Below are positions 49,401 through 58,400 of a stretch of DNA of 64,000 nucleotides, in pieces; the first letter of the stretch is position 1, and each line of letters begins with the position of its first letter. Both the position numbers and the translations under genes were made by a program. Source of the DNA: Nectonema munidae (Eukaryota > Nematomorpha > Nectonematoida > Nectonematidae); contig JAUIRK010000976.1 in NCBI GenBank assembly GCA_030549495.1, positions 310,001 to 374,000 of the forward strand, read 5' to 3'. The notes beneath the pieces are model-generated. The model saw only the letters and a list, made by a program, of their open reading frames with translations. It was not told the origin of the DNA and did no database searches.

Positions 49401-52400
49401 TTTTTCGATGCCAGAATATCCGTGTATTTCATAACCCCTAAAATGCCTCTGTTTTTACTAACTTGTTCTAAATATTTTACATTAAAATGTACAAGTTGTA
49501 GAATTTTCGATTCGTAAGGCTTATCCTTTTCATTACTTTTCTAACAATTCATTATGTCGCTTGGCACACATTCCCTTTTCTGGTGTATATACAAAATCTG
49601 GTTTTACTTAATTTTAGGTCGTTTTTGTTTCGCGTTTGCTAGCACGTGGAATCGGTGTTCACCACAGTGGAATACTTCCCTTGCTTAAAGAAATGCTTGA
49701 AATTCTGTTTCAGAAAGGTCTTGTCAAAATTTTGTTTGCTACTGAAACTTTTGCAATGGGTGTGAATATGCCAGCTCGAACCGTGATCTTTGAATCACTG
49801 CGTAAAAATGATGGGAGTAGTTTCAGGTGATTTCAATTCAAGTTATTTATTTTTCTCACTAGTTTCCCATTTGTATAGATCAAAACTTCGTCTTTGTTTT
49901 CCAAATATATGAATATATAAAGCTAAAAACACTGTGTAGTTTTGTTTATATAGTAAAATCAGTTCATTTTATTTTTTTTTATCATTTTACAAATCCATCG
50001 CAAACTTTAGTTCCCTTAATCGGCTGATAAAAGAACACTATGTAAAATTTTAGTATATAACGAAGGATATTTAAATAGTTCTTAGGAGCTATTTAAAATT
50101 TCTTACACAAGCTTCGTTAAATTGAGCTAAAAATATAAAATTGATCAAATCAAGGGAGGTTTGATGAGTGTATGACAAGGAAGAACATTATTCATTTTTT
50201 ACTGAGTCTTGGTACTTCTGAGATAGCCATTTTAAAAAATAGAATTATTCCATCTTTCTGGTGTTGCTGATGTAGCGAGCACAGTCAGATACAACTTTTA
50301 AGTAAAGTAGCTTTCTTAAAACTTCACAAATGGAATAAAAGCTTTTAATATTTTTAAAATCTTTGTTCCAAAATATCTGAAATCAACTTCCACTCTCTTT
50401 CAAGCTGAGAAAGTCTATATCTTTTTATATATTCAAAATTTATAATATATAGCATTACTGATTCAAAATTGGAAAGGACATGGTCCGCCTGACCCCTATT
50501 CTTCCTATGCCTGTGAATTTATATACTAGTTATTTTCTCTATGGCGATGTAAACTTTTGAGCTATTGAGCTCAAAAAAAAATGTTCAAAATTGAAGGTTA
50601 TAATTTCTAGAATTCTTTGTTGCTATGTCAGTGTATGCAATTTAGATTGTTGATTTTTACTTCGATCGATCTACTAAAACTTTTTTGTAATTCAATTTAA
50701 GAAATCTTTTGCCAAGTGAGTTCATTCAAATGGCAGGTAGAGCTGGGCGTAGAGGCATGGACACTCATGGAAATGTTTACATAATTCTGAAAGTATTGCC
50801 AACTCCTACTCTTTACTCTTCTCATGCTGTCTATTTTTTCAGGATTCGATGCCCAAATTAATCGATTTAAAACTCACGATTAAAGGAAATCCAGCTAAGC
50901 TAGAGTCCAAATTTTATCTGAAGTACGTCATGATTTTGCACCTGCTTCAAAGTGCCTCTCTCAAAGTCGAAGATATGATGAAGAAAAGCTTTTCGCAGTA
51001 CTCCTATAAAAGCGACCCGTCAAATGATGAAAAGCTGCAAACGTTGATGAAGAGTGCGGCTCAAACCAAGGAACTGACCTGCGAAACGTGTCTGAGTGAT
51101 ATTGATAACATGCTCATATCACTTGAAAACTTTCATCAAAATCATAAACTAATCATCGTAAGCTTACATCTTTAACTATTTTCAACAAAATTGCTTTGAA
51201 TAAAATATATTTTGCTATTAATGAAAACTGTAATATATTATATCTCAGATCCCATACTCTGTAAACATTTTTTCAAATCCTTTTTGAAAAGTTTATATTT
51301 TTTCTCTTTGCACTCACCAAGATGACCCAAGAGAATCTATACCGGGTTAGCTGAAATAATTGACAGAGTTAGCTGAATTTTGAAAGTCATTAACCCATTC
51401 CGCACTCTCATGAGTTATAGCAACAAGAATAATAAGAATATTAATGATAACTCTTAAAAGCCTACATTTACATAAAACTACTGATTGTATACAAAAATGA
51501 TTTTTTTGTGATTTTTCTAAAATATTCTTTTGAAAAGATGCATTTTCATAATGTGCAAAAAATTTTGTACCAACGTTTATATAATTCATATATATTAGTT
51601 TTGATTTATAGATATTGTTTGATATGATTAAAAATAGATTTTGATTAATAGATATGATATTTACGATTTTACTGAGATACTTGTAGTCCTTTTAGTTATT
51701 TGAAGTGTAATTTTGGAACTTGGGAAGAATAGCTTCTTAACTTGAATAAAAAGTCATTAAAAAGCATGATGTTGAAAGGCATAATTCCTTGTTGCGTTGT
51801 CTTTTTAAACTAGGAAAAGCTAAAAACTAGCAAATACAAAGAAAAGTTCTTCTGTTTTGGCAGGCTTGTCGTTCTTTTTTTGAATGACACTAATCCTTTT
51901 GTTTGTGGCATTGTTATCAAATCGGAACAAAATAAGGTACGCATTCTTCATATGAAAGCTTTTATTTGTTACATCGATTTTTTTTTTCTAGTTTCTGGTT
52001 CTCGTGATTTACCCTAGTAACTCGTTTTTGCATTATCAAGACGCCAGCACTACGAATGAATCTTCTTTTCGACAGTCCCTTCTGATCTCTTTGATCGTTA
52101 ATCCAAAAAAGATCTTCTCCGATTACTTTGTCAATCTCTTTCAAAATAGGTCACATTTTCAGCACTCGTTAATGGAAGTTCCGTATAACTCAGTCCTGTA
52201 TCTCACTTCTCATGTAGTGAGAACCCCAGCATTTAAGCCTTCCAAGATAAATGTGAAGTAACTAATTTTATTAACAAATTAACACTTTTTAAAATCAATA
52301 TTACCTTTCTTCCTAAACAAAGTATTCTATCTTTGAAAAGGATTTGCTCCAAAACCTCAAATCTGTGATACTTTTATAAAATTGAATTGGCGTTTTGAAA

Positions 52401-55400
52401 ATGTTTCCAGAAAGAACTCAATTTTTCATAGCCTTTGTACTTTTGTATTTCTTTTAGAAAAAATATGAACACGGGAGACAACTCATCACACGTGTTTTAC
52501 CAATTAAATATTACTAACTTGTGCCTAAAGTTATGAGTTAATCAATTTGTTATTTAGGAGAAATTTTAGATGTAGTAGATAGCCTAAGCAATTCAATAGA
52601 GCATATAATAAGGCTAGCTTGTAAGAAATTTAAGTGTATTTTGTATACTATTACTTATTCTATAAGATTAAGAGGTCAGTTATACAAAAGTTATATTAGT
52701 TCTAGTTTAGTATATAGCGGTCAGAGTTAGGCCTTGAAAGAAGCTGAGAACTGTAGACTAAAGGCAAATTTAAGAGAAGACCCCAAAATAACTTGGAAAG
52801 TAGTGGTTGAAAACGATATGAGAAAAATAGAGCTTGAAACTTGGGAAAGACCAAAATGGAGAACATTGAAGACATGAAATAAAGTACCTTATGTATCGCT
52901 TGCCCTACGGCTTGCTTTGAAAATAGTCATAAAACTAAAACTACAAATACGATCTTTATGTGATGATATTCATTCTTGAAAGATAACATTGATCTTTCGA
53001 TTTATTTTTAGTTATGTATAGCCAATATACTCATTTTATATGTGCACTGGTCTTTGTATCTGATTTGATATATAAAATTTTGATCTCACACACATTTTTA
53101 TTACTATTTTTGGAACTAGTAAAGACAATACCTCTTATTTTAAGATAGAGGGATTATCCTTACTCGGTATATTTACAGATCGATCATCCTTATTTGGTGT
53201 ATTTACAGGGGGGTTATCTTTATTTTATTTACCATCTATTCACTTTGACCGTAAACATTTTTTTAAACTAATTTCCGAAATTCGTTCATTATTTGACAAG
53301 CAATGTTACTGAAAAGGACTTATTTTATATTACTTTGCTATACCTTTGAAACACTAAATAGATCAGAGTATATTCGCCGATGAAGATAAACCCTAATTAA
53401 ATTTCGTAACAAATAATAACTTATAATTTTGTTTAGATAGATTTTCTAATTCATTTTTATTCAATAAATTAAAATTTTTTAAACCATAATATCCAAAATA
53501 AATCAGTTTTAATGCAAACATATTTTAAAAGTATTCTTTATTCGCATATTAACTTTACTTCTTTGCCTACTTACAGAGGAATATTCTTTACTTGGTGCGC
53601 TTTTAGAGGGATTGATCATCTTTTTTAGAGGCTTGACTTGATCCCTATTTTTGATATTTTTTTAGAAGTCCAGATATAAAATTATTTGGTTTTGTTTTAA
53701 AATCGTCAAATATCATTTCCCAAAAAATTATCTCACAACAAAAATATTCCATTTCGTTTCCATACGTGAAAATTATTTAATGATTAAAGGCCCTATCTTT
53801 GATAGGTATTGCTTGAATATTTAAACGGCTAAAAGAGAAGATTATGCTTTAAATGTATAAATCTTGATCAATATGTAGGGAGGGACCATATGCTTTTAAT
53901 GTTTTGCTATTATGCCTTCAGTTACATTGTAGAGAAATTAAGTAAAAAGTATTTATGCCATCTTAGTTGTTTTGTTTGTTTTATTTGAAGTTTTTCTACA
54001 ACAATAATATTTTTAGATAAAAAATAGTTTAAGAGTTTTTATTTGGAACAAAAAGATAAATGAAATGATATATTTCGCTTTTACAGAAAAGCTTTATCAA
54101 ATTGAGTAGTGAAGAAGTGAAAGTGAAATTTTCATGGAATTTTCATTTCACTTTCACTTCATTCCATTCTTCACTACTCAATTTGATAAAGCTTTTCTGT
54201 AAAAGCGAAATATATCATTTCATTTATCTTTTTGTTCCAAATAAAAACTCTTAAACTATTTTTTATCTACTGATATCAATGGAACAACCTATCACTTGTG
54301 ATTTCAGTAATATTTTTTGCTTTTCTATTTTTTCAAAATGATTTATAAGTTTGAATAAGTTATTATAACTTTTGTGAGTTGCAATGTTCAGCGTGTTAAT
54401 ATTTAAAAGGGTAGAGATCAAGCAAATTCTATGCTCAGATCTCTAACTAATGTAAAATACGAACTCACGAGTCTAATGCTTGAAAGTGTTTCTTTCGGGC
54501 GTGAAGATAACGCGATGTGATTACACAAACTAACTAACAGTGCTGTGCTGTTTTAGGAATAAAGGCTGCGAAAACCCGCACGAAGTTAGTCTCAACAGTC
54601 ATATGCGTTGCTGCAGAATGTTTATGAATGCGTGTGATTACTATTTCATCGTGAACTTCATAAATCCTGAGAAACATGCGCTTGACTATTTTGTATCCAG
54701 ATCTCAGGTATTTCCACTTTCCATTTCTGTCAATACAAGAGGTATTATCTTTACTCGCTGCGTTTACAGAGTGATTTTCTTTACTTCGTGCACTTTCAGA
54801 GGCATCAATCATCTTTACTCGGTTGATTTTCAGAAGGATTATTATGGTCTTTACTTGATCCCTATTTTTTGATATATTTTTTTAGAAGTCAACCAATATT
54901 TTGCTTTTGTTTTGAAAGGGTCGAATATCATTTTAAAAAATTAATTACCAAAAAATATCTTAAAACAAAAATATTCCGTTTCGTTGCCTTTTGCAATAAT
55001 GAATACACAAAGGTGAAAATTATTATTGATATATGCGGGTTTCAGAAAGGATAGGCCTGTTAAATAACGAATAACTTTAGCCTAGGCTTTTGGAACTGGT
55101 GTTTTTCCAATATTTTGAAATATGAAATTTTCCCTTGTAGGTTCTGATTTAAAAAAATGAAAATATTATGATTTTAAAATAGTGCTTCTCTTAAATCAGC
55201 TTGTGATAGCGCCATTAATCTACATATCAAAAATCATAGTAAAATCTTTGTCTTGCTTTTTATTTAACACGAAAAGAAACTATTTCGCCATGTTTTCACA
55301 ATTTTGTCTCTTCAAAATATAAATGAAAAAAACATTTTTCCGATATTTTACATCCAAGGAAATAATACTCTTAATTAAATGCTACGATGTAAAATTAAAT

Positions 55401-58400
55401 CAACGATCAACTGCTGACATCCAAAGCGCGATTAAACAGGAGTTTCATCAAATGAACGCAATAAATGCGGCTTTATGTTATCTTGTTTAACTTCCTACTC
55501 AAATTTTAAACGCTACTCTGCACCATTCAGCTTGGATTTAGAATTATAGGGAAAATCGAATGCACTATCTGTAGAACTAGATTAACTCGTGGCTGGATTT
55601 TAATGTCTCAAGGCATATTTAGAAGTTTTTTATTTCAACTTCACATTCTTTATGATCATATTGCCCATAATATAATGAATATGTGAGCGCAAAATTTTTT
55701 AAATTTCTATTTTTAATCGATGCTCAAGACTACCTCAAATTTAAACCATCGTTTAAAGATTAAAAAAATGAAATATTAACATTTATTCAAATTAAACGAA
55801 TCATGGATCCTAAAATTGCAAACTAAAAAGTAGATTTGTTTGATTTCTTTTGAACATCTTTAATTTACAATTTTATTAAAATAAGTAAAACTTTTATTGA
55901 AACCAGTTGAAAACTTTATTAATTTTCGACCATTTGGTCTTCTTCATATAAATAAACAAATCGTTAATTGAACACGAGAAAAGAGAGATATTTATGTTTA
56001 TTGTAAAATAAAAAAATTTTTGGGACACTCTACTGTGGACATTGAAGCGTGTTAATCACAGGAGATGTTGCAATATTTTTATAGCAGATGCAATTGCTTC
56101 ATTATTTATTATTTAATCGCTTCATTGTTATATTTGCTTTTCCATTTTACTTTTTTTTGAATTGAAACAGTTTCCACCTCTGTGAATCGTCCTTAATTTT
56201 GATTTAGGGATTCAAGGAATTGGATATGGAGTTGTCAGAGTTGTTGAAATTACTGCATTTCGAAATAGAAGTGATTGCGCAGTTTTCTTGTTTGAACTGC
56301 ATCAACTTTAACTCGCACTCAAGCACTTACATCGAAGAAAAAAGAGTGAAGATAGAACTACAGAATGTTCTCAACACTGGCCAGGACAATCTACAGATGT
56401 TGCCAGATTACATCAAAAGAATAAATGTACGATGCGTTTAGATTTATCATAGTTTATAAGGAATGAATTACCATCACACCAGGATTTCACATGTTTCTAA
56501 TTTAAAAAAGTTTGATAAGTCTCTTCTTGTGAATTTATAATAAAGGATAGCGGCAAAATAAGAGTTGGGTCGTATGCATAAATAACAAACTCTATACCTG
56601 AAAATAAAAAACGTTAAGCGCCCTAATATCGAGGCTTGAGGATCGCATGAAAGGATCAAACATTGATTAGATCTAGAATTATTAACTTCAACAATATTTG
56701 TTCCAATTGTCAAACGAAGCTGCGAAAATTTTATTGATTTTTCTATGAAACCTTAACCCAACGTTAAAAATTAAATAAAAATGAAAGTAACTTTCTGTAT
56801 GGTTGACATGCATCATTGACAGCATATATTCCTCACACACGCTAAAAAAAGATGAGTTAAAAGGTGAAGGCAATAAACCAGAAACTATTATAGATCATAA
56901 TAAATTCCACGTTTTTGCTTTTTTGCAACTATTTAGATTTAGCATTTGAGTATAGTTGTATAGTAATTAATTCAAAACCTTCCAAATTTCCCTACGCTCT
57001 TAAAAGTAATAGAAAATATTTTGTTAGAGACTCATCTCTGAAATTGAGCGAACTCTCAATGAAACTCAGATGTAATGATCCTCTTGCTCATTGCATAAGA
57101 AGAGATTTGATCAGTTTTTATGGAATTAAAAAGACTTCACTCAGCCGTCAACTATAATGACGTATAAATCAAAGAAAAGAGGATCAAGAAAATGTCAAAA
57201 ATTTAAAAAGCTTATTTGTAAAAATGATACAAAATATATTTGTCAAAAGTGTTTTTAATTGCATTTTTATGTTATATAAATAGATAAAACTTTGAATGTT
57301 GAAGCTGACGCAAAACTTGCGTTATGTCTTGTGAGGATTAATACTTTAATTTATAACAAATATACTCGAATGCTTTACTCAAATCTAATGAGATAGTTAC
57401 ACTCACTGTCATCCTTTTTCCTTAAATGAGGAGTTATCAATGGCATAATTGTGTGAATGCATATGCTCAGTTAATAATAGAAAATTGGAAATTTGGTTGA
57501 AGAAAACTTTAATACTTTTGGATATAAAAGTAATGGCACTAATGAGTTTATGATTTTTCAGCAAGACTTGCTACCTTTTTTGTGAACTGGTATTACATTT
57601 AATCAAAATTTTAGAAAGTAAATCAATTTCTCATCAAGAATTTATGCATGGGGAAAATGATTCTTTAACTAGGCCAGCTTTCATTATTTAAAAAAGGAGG
57701 CACTATGATCATGTAATGTATTTGAAATTTTCTAAAATTCACATCCCTGAACTTATTTGCAATGAGTTCATACAAAACATATGAGAAGATATCGTATGCA
57801 AGTCAATAAGTAAATGCTATAATCATAGGATACTGGTGCAAACATTGGTTACAAAAAAATGTGAAATTCACTTATTTCACTGCTTTGAGGTGAATAGATT
57901 TTATTGCTTGTTATTTTTTCGTTCTATTTTTCCTGAAATAAGCATAAATTTCATTCTTACATTTTTGCCAAGTATGAAAGAACAAATACCTTATGCTGGC
58001 TAGAATTAAAAGCACGCTTAATCATTCCTTAGGTTCTCAAACATCTCGACTACATCGATGATAACTGCATGCTACTTATGAAAGGAAAAGTAGCGAGTTG
58101 TATTTCAAATTCCGACCTAATCATCACTCAACTCATCTTTGCTAATTTTTTCTCCAACTTGGATGCCGAAGAGAGCATGGCAATCCTGTCGTGTATTTTG
58201 TGCCAAGAAAAGTACCTCTCATCGCCAAAACTCACGCAAAACCTCATAAAAGTATTTTCACATCCTTTCTTACTTTCTCTATATATATTACATAACTCAC
58301 GCATCATTTTGGCAAATTGGTATATGACTTACTCGTAGTACAAGACGACTGCTACTTTTTGCTGAATCATATGATTTGCAATTATAAGTATTTCATGCAC

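Noticed and set aside
54557-54707. Plausible SKI2 exon with TTTTAG acceptor and CAG|GTATTT donor
   Set aside because: Its 151-bp length and frame cannot join the neighbouring phase-0 exons, and it matches nothing in SKI2. The segment at 55359-55484 fills the gap with homology.
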